A stretch of DNA of 33,478 bases from an uncultured Clostridia bacterium (GCA_937892525.1 CALAEV010000022.1:1-33478), one strand, 5' to 3'; positions 1 through 9,155 are shown, counted from the first letter of the stretch. The notes: a model not told the origin generated them from the sequence alone. A program made the numbers and translations.

Positions 1-50
1 AATAGTAAAATATTGACAATACTTTTCATATAATATTTTTTGGTGATAAT

Positions 51-734
51 ATGAGTTTAATTGAAATTCGCGATATTTACAAAATCTATAATCCTGGTGA
101 AAATGAAGTGCGCGCATTAGACGGTATTAATTTAACCGTTGAGCACGGTGAGTTTTTGGCTATTGTTGGTCAGTCAGGCTCTGGCAAATCAACACTTATG
201 AATATGTTGGGACTTTTAGATATTCCTACAAGTGGCACATATACTCTTGACGGTGTTGATGTTGCAAATATGACAGATGATGAACTCTCAGAAATCCGTA
301 ACAAAGAAATTGGCTTTATTTTTCAAGGCTTCAACTTAATTCCAAGTCTTACTGCAGTTGAAAATGTTGAGTTACCCCTAGTTTATCGTGGAATGAAAAA
401 AGATGAGCGCAACAAATTGGCTCTTGAAGCGTTAGAGCGTGTAGGACTTTCACATCGTCTTGACCATTTGCCAAAACAGATGTCAGGTGGTCAGCAACAG
501 CGTGTTGCCATTGCTCGTGCAGTTGCAGCGAGACCTCCTATTATTCTTGCTGACGAGCCAACAGGCAACCTTGACTCACACTCAGGCGTTGAAGTTATGA
601 AAATTCTTCACGAATTACACGAAGAAGGCAGAACAGTTATTCTTATTACTCACGACAACGATATTGCAAACGAAGCACAGAGAGTAATTCGCATACAAGA
701 TGGTCAGATTATTTCAGATATCATCAACAAATAA
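51..734 (+). CDS. ABC transporter ATP-binding protein, MacB/LolD exporter type
   Basis: This is a 227-residue nucleotide-binding subunit of an ABC transporter, which would sit on the cytoplasmic face and drive a separate permease. The Walker A motif GQSGSGKST lies near residue 40, the signature MSGGQQQRVAIARA near 144, and Walker B IILADEPTGNLDS near 164, followed by the switch histidine in LITHDND. The sequence style (LDGVDVANM, GFIFQGFNLIP) is that of the MacB/LolD/FtsE-like family, whose members work with FtsX-like permeases and export peptides, antibiotics or lipoproteins. The start follows a weak GGTGAT site. The permease is not downstream, because a terminator follows at once, so it is probably just upstream of the window. 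The substrate cannot be told. Family assignment is firm. Confidence 0.93.
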   Translation: MSLIEIRDIYKIYNPGENEVRALDGINLTVEHGEFLAIVGQSGSGKSTLMNMLGLLDIPTSGTYTLDGVDVANMTDDELSEIRNKEIGFIFQGFNLIPSLTAVENVELPLVYRGMKKDERNKLALEALERVGLSHRLDHLPKQMSGGQQQRVAIARAVAARPPIILADEPTGNLDSHSGVEVMKILHELHEEGRTVILITHDNDIANEAQRVIRIQDGQIISDIINK

Positions 735-771
735 TTATAATTTGTCCAATTACAAAAAATAATACTATTTT

Positions 772-815
772 AAGGAAAAATGTTGCGAAAAAGTGTAGCA
801 TTTTTCCTTTTTTTA
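772..815 (+). terminator. Rho-independent terminator after the ABC ATPase gene
   Basis: A perfect 11-bp stem pairs AAGGAAAAATG (772-782) with CATTTTTCCTT (799-809) and runs into a T-tract. It separates the ABC gene from the large phosphoesterase gene. Confidence 0.85.
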
Positions 816-877
816 TGTTAAAATTTGTATTTGTATTACTATATTGTATAGCAATATGCAGTTGGAGGAGAAAAAAG

Positions 878-3800
878 ATGAAAAGAAAAAGCACATTCAA
901 AAAACTTTTCTGTGTTATTCTTGCAGTTGCAGTTTTTGCAGTAAGCATTCCGTTTACAGCAATCGCAGCAACAACTGACGATGTGAATTTCATTATTTTA
1001 AGTGACCTTCACTATTTCGCAGAAGATTCACAAGGACCTACAGAAGAAGACAAAGCAGAATTCAACGAAATGATGCTCATGAACAATGCTACAAGCGGTT
1101 ATGCACCTGAGATTCTTGATGCAGCACTTGCTAATGTTACTGCTATGGCATTACAGGGCAAAATTGATTTCTTGCTTGTACCTGGTGACTTGACAAAGAA
1201 TGCTGAAAAAGCTGCTCACAAAGAACTTATTGAAAAATTCAAAGCATTTGAATTAGCAACTGGTATTCCTGTTTATGTTATTAATGGTAACCACGATATT
1301 AACAATAACAGAGCTGCTATTTATGATGGCGAAAACCTTCTTAATGTCAAGAAGAACCCTGAAATGAGAAGTCAGCTTGACACAACTCCTGAAGAATTTG
1401 AAGCTCTTTACAAAGATTTCGGTTATTCTTCAGAAGGTGGCTATTATAGTCGTTATAAAGAAATTGCAGGTAACTCTGAAGGCTCACTTTCTTATGCGAT
1501 TGACCTTCCTAACGATTATCGTCTTATTGCTATTGACTCACAGCTTTATTCTGCAGACAATACAGACTCAGGTCTTAATGAACAGGAAACTGCAGGTCAT
1601 ATGTCCGACGCTCTTCTTGAATGGGCACTTGACGAGTGTGAACAAGCAAAAAAAGATGGTAAAACAATTATCGGATTTACACACACAAACACAGTTCCTC
1701 ACTTTGATACAGAAGTTGACCTTTTTGATAACTTTGTTTTCCGTGATTGGGAAAAAGCTGCTGACGCACTTGCAGATGCAGGTATGCACTACACAGTTTC
1801 AGGTCACGTTCATATGCAGGACGTTGCAACTTATGTAAGTGATAATGGTGAAGAAATTACTGATATTACAGGTGCTTCAATTTTAAGTTATCCTAACTTA
1901 TTCAGAAGCGTTACTATGAGTACTGCTTCAAATGGTGATATTGACTGCACATATGAAACACACGACATTGACGAATATATTCCTGTTATAATCGACGGCG
2001 TTGCACAACCAAAGCCATTCAAATATCTTACATGGGGTTACAACTTTGGTGGTTCAAACATCAAGACATTCGTAACAAATGTCCTTAAATATCAACTTAC
2101 TTATGGTTTCGGTAAAGATGTTAAAGACGCTGGTGGTCTTTACTATTACCTTGAACAGACAATTGGTATTAAAGAGCTTATTGGTGGTCTTGTTGACAAC
2201 GAAACACTTGGTGGCATTCTCGGTGGACTCGGCGAAGCTGCTATAAGGGCACTTCTTTTCTCACTTTGCAATCAGGTTGACAGAGCATATCTTCAGGACC
2301 CTGACAAGACAATACAGACTCTTGACCCAATGCTTGACAAACTTCTCGCTATTGAAGTTTCTGATTATCCATCAGTTGTATTCAAAGATACACTAGGTTT
2401 CTACGGCACAGGTGAAAAAGGCACTCTTGGCGAACTTGCTTCTTCTGTTCTTGCATACCACTATACAAATAACGAAGACCCTAAGAATGACAAATTCCTT
2501 ATGAGTGCTCTTGACCGTTTCTACAATGGTGAAAATGCAGAAGTAATTGTTGACACACTTCTTGATGTTGTTCTTAACGACCTTCTTCAAGATACAATTC
2601 TTAAAGATATTAAGATTGACCCTGTTTCATGGGGTATCAACAGTGAAATGGGTGACGTTGTAGCTACACTTACAGGAATTATTGACGGTATTCTTGGTAC
2701 AAATGGGTTCCCTGAAATCGGCGTAAGCGACATTATTTCAATTCTCCTTCTTTCAGGTATTGTTGGTGGCGATAAACTTTCAGATATTGTATACGGACTC
2801 CTTGACGAATACCTTACAGAAAGTCAATATGACATTATCGACGGTGAGTTCTATAGAATTATGAAAGACCTTACTCACGACGATAACCCTGGTTATATGA
2901 AAGACTTTGACGGTACTGTTTCTTACAACGGTAAAGTAGCAGTTCCACTTTCACAGGATAATCTTCGTCTTCCTTCACATATTGCAGTAACATTCGGTGA
3001 AGATGCTGCAACTTCAAGAAATATCAGCTACTTTACAAAATACAGCCTTACAGATACTGACATTCAGATTGTTCCTTATTCTGAAAATCCTGATTTCAGT
3101 AAGGGCACAACGGTTAAAGCAAATATTGACACAAATTGCGAAATTGATGCAGACCGCGAATACTATGCAATCGATTTAGGATTTATCGGTATTATTACTC
3201 ACGAAATGCAGGTAAACCGTCACACTATTGAGATTACAGGTCTCAGTGAAGACACAAAATACTGCTACCGTGTTGGTGATGCAGAGCATGGTTGGTGGAG
3301 TGATATCGGTGTAATTGATACAGCTGACAACAGCACAGAGTTCAGTTTCTTCCATATGACAGACCCACAGTCAGTTACAGAAAAACAGTATGCAGAAAAC
3401 TGGGCAGTAGCACTTGATACTGCATTCACAAATCACAGTGACGCAGGCTTCATTCTTAACACCGGCGACCTTGTTGACAATGGTAACGATTTTGTTGAGT
3501 GGAAGAGAATGTTTAACACTGCATCTGACTCTCTTATGGATACAGTTATGATGTCTGCATCAGGCAACCACGAAGAACGTGGTGACAACGCACTTGTAAA
3601 CAACTTTGTATTCTCAAATCTTCCTGAACAGGATACAACAACAGGTGTTTACTACTCATTTGATTATAACACAGCACACGTTGCAGTTCTTAACTCAAAC
3701 GACTTGAATGACAGTAACGGACTTTCAGATGCACAAATCCAATGGCTTACTGAAGATATGAACGCAAGTGAAAAAGCATGGAAATTCGTAGCACTTCACA

Positions 3801-4462
3801 AAGCACCATATTCAAATGGTTCACACTTTGACGATGAAGATGTTGCTGCAATCCGTGCACAGCTTGCAACACTTATGCCAGAGCTTGATATTGACATCGT
3901 ATTCCAGGGTCATGACCACGTATTTATGCGTACAGATGTTATGAACAACAATGCAGTTGTTGAAACAGAAACACAGACACTCAAATACAACGGTCTTGAA
4001 TATGTTTCAAAGATTAGTCCTGATGGTACAATCTATTCAATCAACGGTACTGCAGGTAGCAAGCACTACGAACCAAAACCTGCTGAAGAAACTGCTGAAG
4101 CATTCCCTTCAGGCGAAACAGTACTTTCAATTGATGTTCCTTCATATTCATACATTCAGATTGACGGTGGTAACCTCTACTTCGACTCATACGCTGTAAA
4201 TGGCGATGGCACAGAAGAAAGAATTGACAGTTTTGCAATTTCAAAGGTTGTTACACTCGAAGATGGTACAGTTATTGATGGTACAAACGGTAACGCTACT
4301 GACGAGTCAAACAAGAATGACAATGTAATCGGCGATATTACTGATACATTCCGTCATAACCCTGTAATCTCTTATGTAGTAGTTGCAGGCGCTGCGCTCC
4401 TTCTTATTGCAGGTGTGGTAATGACAACAATCGTTATCAAACGCAGAAGAGAAGAAGCATAA
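878..4462 (+). CDS. Secreted, membrane-anchored protein with two metallophosphoesterase domains
   Basis: The protein has 1194 residues from the ATG at 878, which has GGAGG ten bases upstream; the longer frame from 815 has no such site and would bury the signal peptide. Residues 1-30 are a signal peptide ending near TAIA. The first calcineurin-like phosphoesterase domain shows SDLH (D43, H45), PGDL (103-105), GNHD (137-140) and GHVH (309-312). A linker of several hundred residues follows. Around 700-800 lies a beta-rich segment like the N-terminal domain of purple acid phosphatases. The second phosphoesterase domain then shows HMTDPQ (about 824), NTGDLVDNG (about 861), SGNHEE (about 895) and QGHDH (about 1010). 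A transmembrane helix near 1165-1187 and an RRREE tail anchor the C-terminus. It is probably a cell-surface phosphatase or nucleotidase for phosphorus scavenging (inferred). It appears to be a single gene between two terminators. Confidence 0.9.
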   Translation: MKRKSTFKKLFCVILAVAVFAVSIPFTAIAATTDDVNFIILSDLHYFAEDSQGPTEEDKAEFNEMMLMNNATSGYAPEILDAALANVTAMALQGKIDFLLVPGDLTKNAEKAAHKELIEKFKAFELATGIPVYVINGNHDINNNRAAIYDGENLLNVKKNPEMRSQLDTTPEEFEALYKDFGYSSEGGYYSRYKEIAGNSEGSLSYAIDLPNDYRLIAIDSQLYSADNTDSGLNEQETAGHMSDALLEWALDECEQAKKDGKTIIGFTHTNTVPHFDTEVDLFDNFVFRDWEKAADALADAGMHYTVSGHVHMQDVATYVSDNGEEITDITGASILSYPNLFRSVTMSTASNGDIDCTYETHDIDEYIPVIIDGVAQPKPFKYLTWGYNFGGSNIKTFVTNVLKYQLTYGFGKDVKDAGGLYYYLEQTIGIKELIGGLVDNETLGGILGGLGEAAIRALLFSLCNQVDRAYLQDPDKTIQTLDPMLDKLLAIEVSDYPSVVFKDTLGFYGTGEKGTLGELASSVLAYHYTNNEDPKNDKFLMSALDRFYNGENAEVIVDTLLDVVLNDLLQDTILKDIKIDPVSWGINSEMGDVVATLTGIIDGILGTNGFPEIGVSDIISILLLSGIVGGDKLSDIVYGLLDEYLTESQYDIIDGEFYRIMKDLTHDDNPGYMKDFDGTVSYNGKVAVPLSQDNLRLPSHIAVTFGEDAATSRNISYFTKYSLTDTDIQIVPYSENPDFSKGTTVKANIDTNCEIDADREYYAIDLGFIGIITHEMQVNRHTIEITGLSEDTKYCYRVGDAEHGWWSDIGVIDTADNSTEFSFFHMTDPQSVTEKQYAENWAVALDTAFTNHSDAGFILNTGDLVDNGNDFVEWKRMFNTASDSLMDTVMMSASGNHEERGDNALVNNFVFSNLPEQDTTTGVYYSFDYNTAHVAVLNSNDLNDSNGLSDAQIQWLTEDMNASEKAWKFVALHKAPYSNGSHFDDEDVAAIRAQLATLMPELDIDIVFQGHDHVFMRTDVMNNNAVVETETQTLKYNGLEYVSKISPDGTIYSINGTAGSKHYEPKPAEETAEAFPSGETVLSIDVPSYSYIQIDGGNLYFDSYAVNGDGTEERIDSFAISKVVTLEDGTVIDGTNGNATDESNKNDNVIGDITDTFRHNPVISYVVVAGAALLLIAGVVMTTIVIKRRREEA

Positions 4463-4496
4463 TTAATTCGTAATGCTGAATTCGTAATTAGTAATT

Positions 4497-4529
4497 AACG
4501 GCGAGAGAAAATTCTCTCGCCGTTTTTTT
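4497..4529 (+). terminator. Rho-independent terminator after the phosphoesterase gene
   Basis: A strong hairpin pairs CGGCGAGAGAA with TTCTCTCGCCG around a two-base loop and is followed by seven T residues. It is preceded by short AATTCGTAAT-type repeats at 4464-4497. Confidence 0.92.
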
Positions 4530-4618
4530 GCAAGACAATGTGGCGAAGGCGAAGTTATATCGTGTATACCACGAGCCGAAAGCCACGCAGTATTGTGGAA
4601 AAAGAAACAAATTTCTGC
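4530..4618. other. Intergenic stretch with weak dyads
   Basis: No gene is visible. The segment GTGGCGAAGGCG near 4542 also occurs on the opposite strand near 29060, so this may be a decayed copy of a dispersed intergenic repeat. That is a weak inference from 12-13 shared bases. Confidence 0.35.
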
Positions 4619-4647
4619 TTGACTTATGTAATTTGTTTTGCTATAAT
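4619..4647 (+). promoter_or_regulatory. Promoter of the pheST operon
   Basis: TTGACT (4619-4624) and TATAAT (4642-4647) are separated by exactly 17 bases, a near-consensus housekeeping promoter. Transcription would begin near 4654, just where the T-box leader begins. Confidence 0.85.
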
Positions 4648-4653
4648 TTTATG

Positions 4654-4905
4654 CGATATTGAAAACGCGATGATAAAGAAAGTAGATTAAGTGAGTACAC
4701 TTGACAGAGAGTTGTGCCTTGGCTGAAAGCACATAAGTTGAAAGTTTAATTGAAGTTCCCTTTGGAGTGGCTTTACTGAAATAATAGTAGGTATTGACGG
4801 TTTGTTCTCGTTATTGAACACGGAAAGTGTTTGCTTTTTGCAAAAATTTGGGTGGTACCGCGGATTTTATTCGTCCCATACTCTTGGAGTATGGGATTTT
4901 TTATT
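4654..4905 (+). promoter_or_regulatory. T-box riboswitch leader, phenylalanine type
   Basis: The T-box core TGGGTGGTACCGCGG is at 4849-4863. Stem I landmarks are upstream: GAAAGTAGATTAAG near 4678, AGAGAG and GGCTGAAAG near 4707-4730. The candidate specifier codon TTC (Phe) is at 4756-4758, just before the conserved TTGGAG. Downstream, TCCCATACTC (4874-4883) pairs with GAGTATGGGA (4887-4896) followed by T residues, forming the terminator that competes with the antiterminator. Uncharged tRNA-Phe should therefore permit read-through into pheS. The specifier assignment rests on position and on the downstream genes. Confidence 0.93.
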
Positions 4906-4948
4906 TCCATTCCCCTATTTCCGATTATTTTAGAAAAGGATTGAGATT

Positions 4949-6004
4949 ATGAGAGAAAAACTCGAAGCTATTCGCGTTAAAGCGGAAGCAGAGCTCAGTA
5001 ATATTACTGAGCAGTCAGAACTTGAAAATTTCAGAGTTCAGGTTCTTGGCAAAAAGGGTGAGCTTACATCATTACTTAAAATGATGGGTTCATTATCAGC
5101 AGAAGAAAGACCTGTTATTGGTCAGATTGTTAATGAAGTCAGAGCTTATGTTGAACAGAAAATTGCAGAAAAGCAAGCAGAACTCAAAGAGCTTGAACTT
5201 AAAAAAGAAATCGAAAGCACACCTGTTTTTGATATTTCTGTTCCTGCAAACTTAACTCGTGGTTCATACCACCCTATTACACTTGTTCAGCGTCAGTGTG
5301 AAAGCGTTTTCAGAACAATGGGCTTTAACATTGAAGACTATTCTGAAATTGTTACTGACTATGAATGTTTTGAGGCACTTAACATTCCAAAAGACCACCC
5401 TGCTCGCGATATGCAGGACACATATTACCTCCAGAACGGTCAATTACTTAAATCTCACACATCAGCAGCGCAGAATGCTATTTATAAAAAGTATAAGGAT
5501 GCGCTCATTAACGACGGTATGCCAATTAAGGCTATTTTCCCTGGTCGTTGTTTCAGAAATGAGGCAACTGACGCTTGTCATGAAAATACTTTCTTCCAGA
5601 TGGAAGGCGTTATGGTTGACAAGGACATTTCAATTTCAAACCTTATTTACTTTATGAAAACAATGCTTTCAGAAGTTTTCCAGAAAGATATTAAAGTAAG
5701 ACTTCGTCCCGGTTTCTTCCCATTCGTTGAGCCTGGATTTGAGCTTGACATTTCTTGTCTTATCTGTGGTGGTGAGGGTTGTCCTTCATGTAAACACAGC
5801 GGTTGGCTTGAACTTTGTCCATGTGGTATGATTCATCCTGAAGTACTTAAAGCTGGTGGAATTGACCCTGAAGAATACACAGGTTTCGCATTCGGTCTTG
5901 GACTTACAAGACTTGCAATGATGAAATATGGCGTTAAAGATATTCGTGATTTGAACAGTGGTAGTCTTAAAACACTTTCACAGTTCACAGACGACGAAAA
6001 TTAA
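4949..6004 (+). CDS. pheS: Phenylalanyl-tRNA synthetase alpha subunit
   Basis: PheS carries the class II catalytic core of the (alpha-beta)2 enzyme that charges tRNA-Phe in the cytoplasm. At 351 residues it has normal length. The N-terminal coiled-coil arm spans roughly residues 1-90. Motif 2 is FRNEATDACHENTFFQMEG and motif 3 is GFAFGLGLTRLAMMKYG near the C-terminus. The family's Cys cluster is present (CLICGGEGCPSCK), and two further cysteines occur in ELCPCGMIHP, where relatives such as Bacillus usually have ILGAGMVHP; this may be a lineage feature. The start follows AAAGGATTGAG. It lies directly behind the T-box and 18 bases before pheT, so the two are one operon under tRNA-Phe control. 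Confidence 0.97.
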   Translation: MREKLEAIRVKAEAELSNITEQSELENFRVQVLGKKGELTSLLKMMGSLSAEERPVIGQIVNEVRAYVEQKIAEKQAELKELELKKEIESTPVFDISVPANLTRGSYHPITLVQRQCESVFRTMGFNIEDYSEIVTDYECFEALNIPKDHPARDMQDTYYLQNGQLLKSHTSAAQNAIYKKYKDALINDGMPIKAIFPGRCFRNEATDACHENTFFQMEGVMVDKDISISNLIYFMKTMLSEVFQKDIKVRLRPGFFPFVEPGFELDISCLICGGEGCPSCKHSGWLELCPCGMIHPEVLKAGGIDPEEYTGFAFGLGLTRLAMMKYGVKDIRDLNSGSLKTLSQFTDDEN

Positions 6005-6022
6005 GGAAGGAGGAGTAGATTT

Positions 6023-8383
6023 ATGTTTTTATCAATGAACTGGATTAGCGATTTCGTTGACCTTTCAGGTCTTGACAAAATGGAGTTAATCCGTAAATTC
6101 TCACTTTCAACTGCAGAAGTTGAAAACGAAATTCTCTTCAAGGGTAGTGATTTTAGTGGCATTGTTGTTGCAGAAATCAAATCTGTTGAAGAACATCCAA
6201 AATCAGAAAAGCTCCACCTTCTTAAAGTTGATATTGGTGAAGAAGAGTTAGTAGATGTTGTTTGTGGTGCACCAAATGTACGCGTTGGTATGAAAACTGC
6301 ATTCGCAAAGGTTGGCGCAAAAATCGGTGAAATTGAAATTGCTCCTCGCCCACTTGCAGGCTTTATGTCAAACGGTATGTGCTGTTCTGAAAAAGAAATC
6401 GGCATTTCTGACGACAATTCAGGCATTATGGACATTACTGACGATGTTAAGAACGGTACTGACCTTAAAGATATTTACGAAATTGACGATATTGTTTTCG
6501 AAGTTGACAACAAGTCACTTACAAACCGTCCTGACCTTTGGGGTCATTATGGTATTGCTCGTGAATTTGCATCTCTTGCAGGTCGTGAATTAAAGCCATT
6601 ACCACAGGTTGACTTATCTCAATACGATAATCTTCCAAAGGTTGACCTTAAAATCGAAGATGACCTTTGTCAGAGATATTCTTGCTTACAGGTTGAAAAC
6701 ATTACAAAAAACGTTAGCCCTGTTAATATGAGAATTCGTCTTTACTACTGTGGTATGCGTGGCATTAACTTACTTGCTGACCTTACAAACTACTTAATGC
6801 TTGAAATGGGTCAGCCAATGCACGCTTTTGACTCAAGAAAAGTTGAAAAAATCCGTATTAAGAGATTTGCAGAACCTTTCACATTCCAGACTCTTGACGG
6901 TGTTGACAGAAATATTGACGAAAATACACTTATGATTTGCAATGGTGACAACCCTGTTGCTATTGCAGGTATTATGGGTGGCTTGGACTCAGAAATCGTT
7001 GAAGATACAACAACTCTCACACTTGAATCTGCAACATTCAACGCTGCATCAATCCGTAAATCTACTGTTCGTCTTGGACATCGTACTGACGCTTCAAACC
7101 GTTATGAAAAGTGTCTTGACCCTGAAATGACAGTTCCTGCAATTGCAAGATTTGTAAATCTTCTTGTTAGCATTGACCCTGACGCAAAGGTTGTATCTGC
7201 ACTTACAGACGAATACGCATACAAATACCCCACTGTTACCCTTGACTTTGACAAAGCATTCATTGACAAGTACACAGGTATTGAGATTGCAAACGATACA
7301 ATTGTTAATACTCTTAATTCGCTCGGTTTCAAGGCTTCTAACGATGGCGACAAGTTCACAGTAGAAGTACCATCATGGCGTGCAACAAAAGATGTTACTA
7401 TCAAGGCAGACATTGTTGAAGAAATCACTCGTATTTATGGTTATGACAACTTTGATATTCACACAGCTTCTGCTCCACTCTACCCTGTTCGTGCAAAGGT
7501 AGAAAAGACAATTGAAGACAGAATCAAAGATATTCTTGTTCACCGTTATTCACTTCACGAACTCCACTCTTACGTATGGCAGTATTATGACGAATACAAG
7601 GCACTTGGTATGGATATTGAAGACAATATAAAACTCCAAGGTGCTACAAATCCTAATATTGAAACAATCCGTAAATCAATTATTCCTACACAGCTTTGTC
7701 AGGTTAAGACAAACACTAATTTCTCAACTGATTTTGGTGTATTTGAAATCGGCAGAACTGTTGACGGTCTTAAAGACGACGGACTTTGCAACGAGAGAAA
7801 GAAACTTTGCGTTACACTTTACAGCAAAACAAAATCTCTTGAAACTCTTTATGTTGAACTTGCAACAATGCTTTCAGTTATTACTGACAACATTAAGCAC
7901 AAGGCACTTACATTTAATCCAATGGAAGCAACACTTTCTTATGAACACCCAAGAAATCTTAACGAAATTTCTTGCGACGGTGTAACATTAGGTAAAATTG
8001 GTGTTGTTCATCCAACAGTTTCTAAGAAGATTGACAAAAAAGCATCTATTGTATTTGCTGAAATTGATATTCCGGTATTCGCTGACCTTGTAGATGCAGG
8101 TATTCACTATGAAGAACCTTCAAAATTCCCTGCAATTGATGTTGACCTTTCATTTGTTAGTGAAACATTCGCACCAATTGGCAAGGCAATACAAGATGCA
8201 AACTGCGAACTTATTAAGAATGTACAGGTAGTTGACACATACCGTGATGAAAACGGCAAGTCAATTACAGTAAGACTCACATTCTCTGACCCACAGAAAA
8301 CCCTTACAACTGATGAGGTTATGGAAGTTGCAAATGGTATTATTGATGCACTTAGCAAAGACGGAATTACATTGAAGTCATAA
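6023..8383 (+). CDS. pheT: Phenylalanyl-tRNA synthetase beta subunit
   Basis: PheT has 786 residues, close to the usual 790-805. An EMAP/Arc1-type tRNA-binding fold is near residues 40-150 (DFSGIVVAEIKSVEEHPKSE). The B3/4 editing domain is in the 200-380 range, B5 follows around 400-480, and the C-terminal ferredoxin-fold anticodon-binding domain (EPSKFPAIDVDLSFV) starts near residue 695. The beta subunit completes the heterotetramer, binds tRNA and hydrolyses mischarged Tyr-tRNA-Phe. GGAAGGAGG at 6005-6013 is an excellent ribosome-binding site for the ATG at 6023. It is the last gene of the T-box operon and is closed by a terminator. Confidence 0.97.
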   Translation: MFLSMNWISDFVDLSGLDKMELIRKFSLSTAEVENEILFKGSDFSGIVVAEIKSVEEHPKSEKLHLLKVDIGEEELVDVVCGAPNVRVGMKTAFAKVGAKIGEIEIAPRPLAGFMSNGMCCSEKEIGISDDNSGIMDITDDVKNGTDLKDIYEIDDIVFEVDNKSLTNRPDLWGHYGIAREFASLAGRELKPLPQVDLSQYDNLPKVDLKIEDDLCQRYSCLQVENITKNVSPVNMRIRLYYCGMRGINLLADLTNYLMLEMGQPMHAFDSRKVEKIRIKRFAEPFTFQTLDGVDRNIDENTLMICNGDNPVAIAGIMGGLDSEIVEDTTTLTLESATFNAASIRKSTVRLGHRTDASNRYEKCLDPEMTVPAIARFVNLLVSIDPDAKVVSALTDEYAYKYPTVTLDFDKAFIDKYTGIEIANDTIVNTLNSLGFKASNDGDKFTVEVPSWRATKDVTIKADIVEEITRIYGYDNFDIHTASAPLYPVRAKVEKTIEDRIKDILVHRYSLHELHSYVWQYYDEYKALGMDIEDNIKLQGATNPNIETIRKSIIPTQLCQVKTNTNFSTDFGVFEIGRTVDGLKDDGLCNERKKLCVTLYSKTKSLETLYVELATMLSVITDNIKHKALTFNPMEATLSYEHPRNLNEISCDGVTLGKIGVVHPTVSKKIDKKASIVFAEIDIPVFADLVDAGIHYEEPSKFPAIDVDLSFVSETFAPIGKAIQDANCELIKNVQVVDTYRDENGKSITVRLTFSDPQKTLTTDEVMEVANGIIDALSKDGITLKS

Positions 8384-8384
8384 G

Positions 8385-8409
8385 AAAAGCACCCTACGGG
8401 GTGCTTTTT
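8385..8409 (+). terminator. Terminator of the pheST operon
   Basis: AAAAGCACCC pairs with GGGTGCTTTT around a TACG loop and is followed by T residues, two bases after the pheT stop codon. Confidence 0.9.
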
Positions 8410-8410
8410 A

Positions 8411-8440
8411 ATTAGGAATTCATAATGTGCCATTCCTAAT
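8411..8440. repeat. Perfect 9-bp inverted repeat between pheT and ireB
   Basis: ATTAGGAAT (8411-8419) and ATTCCTAAT (8432-8440) can form a hairpin with a 12-base loop. There is no T-tract. It may be an intergenic repeat fragment. Confidence 0.6.
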
Positions 8441-8456
8441 TTGAATTTTACATTTT

Positions 8457-8499
8457 TTGAGAAATTCCTATTGTAATTTCTCAATTTTCAGTATATAAT
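8457..8499 (+). promoter_or_regulatory. Candidate promoter of ireB with an inverted repeat over the -35
   Basis: TTGTAA (8471-8476) and TATAAT (8494-8499) are 17 bases apart. A perfect inverted repeat, TTGAGAAATT (8457-8466) and AATTTCTCAA (8475-8484), overlaps the -35 element and could be an operator. The operator role is inferred only from position. Confidence 0.6.
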
Positions 8500-8530
8500 A
8501 TATTTAATTATTACTACGGAGGTGGCGTGG

Positions 8531-8791
8531 ATGCTTGACCCAAACAAGACCATTCAATTTTCATTAAAGGATGAGCGTGAAGAAACAACTCGTCAGATTC
8601 TTGTTTCTGTTTATGATGCATTGGTTGAAAAAGGCTACAACCCAATTAACCAGATTGTTGGTTACATTCTTTCAGAAGACCCAACATATATTACAACTCA
8701 TAACAACGCAAGAAGTCTTATTCGCCGCCTTGACAGAGATGAACTTTTACAGGACCTTGTAAAAGAATATCTTAAAAATTCAAAGAAATAA
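8531..8791 (+). CDS. ireB: IreB/ReoM family regulatory phosphoprotein (UPF0297)
   Basis: This 86-residue cytoplasmic protein matches the IreB/ReoM/YrzL family: an N-terminal KTIQF segment, the core KGYNPINQIVGYILSEDPTYI and RSLIRRLDRDELL. In Listeria, ReoM is phosphorylated by the PASTA kinase on Thr7 and controls ClpCP-dependent turnover of MurA; in Enterococcus, IreB acts with IreK in cephalosporin resistance. Thr7 is present here when the ATG at 8531 is used. That ATG is preferred because GGAGG (8518-8522) lies eight bases upstream, while the GTG at 8522 overlaps the ribosome-binding site. It is followed after 12 bases by a small unknown gene. A clpC gene is encoded about 2.4 kb away on the other strand. 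Confidence 0.92.
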   Translation: MLDPNKTIQFSLKDEREETTRQILVSVYDALVEKGYNPINQIVGYILSEDPTYITTHNNARSLIRRLDRDELLQDLVKEYLKNSKK

Positions 8792-8803
8792 TGAGGTGAA
8801 CTT

Positions 8804-9091
8804 ATGGCAGAAAAAAGTAAGTTTCTCACATATAAAGGCAAACCATTAGTTCGTAACGGTAACACCCTTTATTACGGCGACGCTTCAGAAAACTATGTTA
8901 TTATGATGCAGATTCTTGCAACAAAACCTGTTGGCGATGTTGAGGTTGCGTCTAAAGTATCAATTCAGTTACTTAATACTGACCCTAATGTTAGCGCACG
9001 TGAGAGAATTGTTAAATCAAGTGAAAAGAAAGGGCTTTATGCAGCTCTTGATATTGCAGAGGTATGGCTTAGCCGTGCATTAGCAAACTAA
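8804..9091 (+). CDS. Conserved small protein of unknown function downstream of ireB
   Basis: I do not recognise this 95-residue protein as a named family. It has no signal peptide or membrane segment and a mixed charged/hydrophobic composition typical of a compact cytoplasmic fold. The first 30 residues look beta-rich (LTYKGKPLVRNGNTLYYGD), and the rest looks alpha/beta, ending in a helix (LYAALDIAEVWLSRALAN). The start has GAGGTGAAC just upstream. It sits 12 bases after ireB and before a terminator, so the two are probably cotranscribed and may act together; in many Firmicutes ireB is instead followed by ruvX/yrrK. The coding call is strong on codon pattern and spacing; the function is unknown. 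Confidence 0.85.
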   Translation: MAEKSKFLTYKGKPLVRNGNTLYYGDASENYVIMMQILATKPVGDVEVASKVSIQLLNTDPNVSARERIVKSSEKKGLYAALDIAEVWLSRALAN

Positions 9092-9098
9092 AATGTTT

Positions 9099-9139
9099 TA
9101 GGTGGATGGAAGGAATTTCTATCCACCTATATTTTTTTA
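9099..9139 (+). terminator. Terminator after the ireB operon
   Basis: AGGTGGAT (9100-9107) pairs with ATCCACCT (9121-9128) and is followed by TATATTTTTTT. It argues against translation of the next gene starting at 9102. Confidence 0.75.
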
Positions 9140-9155
9140 TGAAAGGGAAATGGAT

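Noticed and set aside
13..34. TTGACA and TATAAT before the ABC gene
   Set aside because: The two hexamers are only 10 bases apart, far below the 16-18 needed, so they do not form one promoter.
1377..1838. Open frame inside the phosphoesterase gene
   Set aside because: It is a shifted frame of a well-conserved catalytic domain with an abnormal Leu/Thr-rich composition and no start signal.
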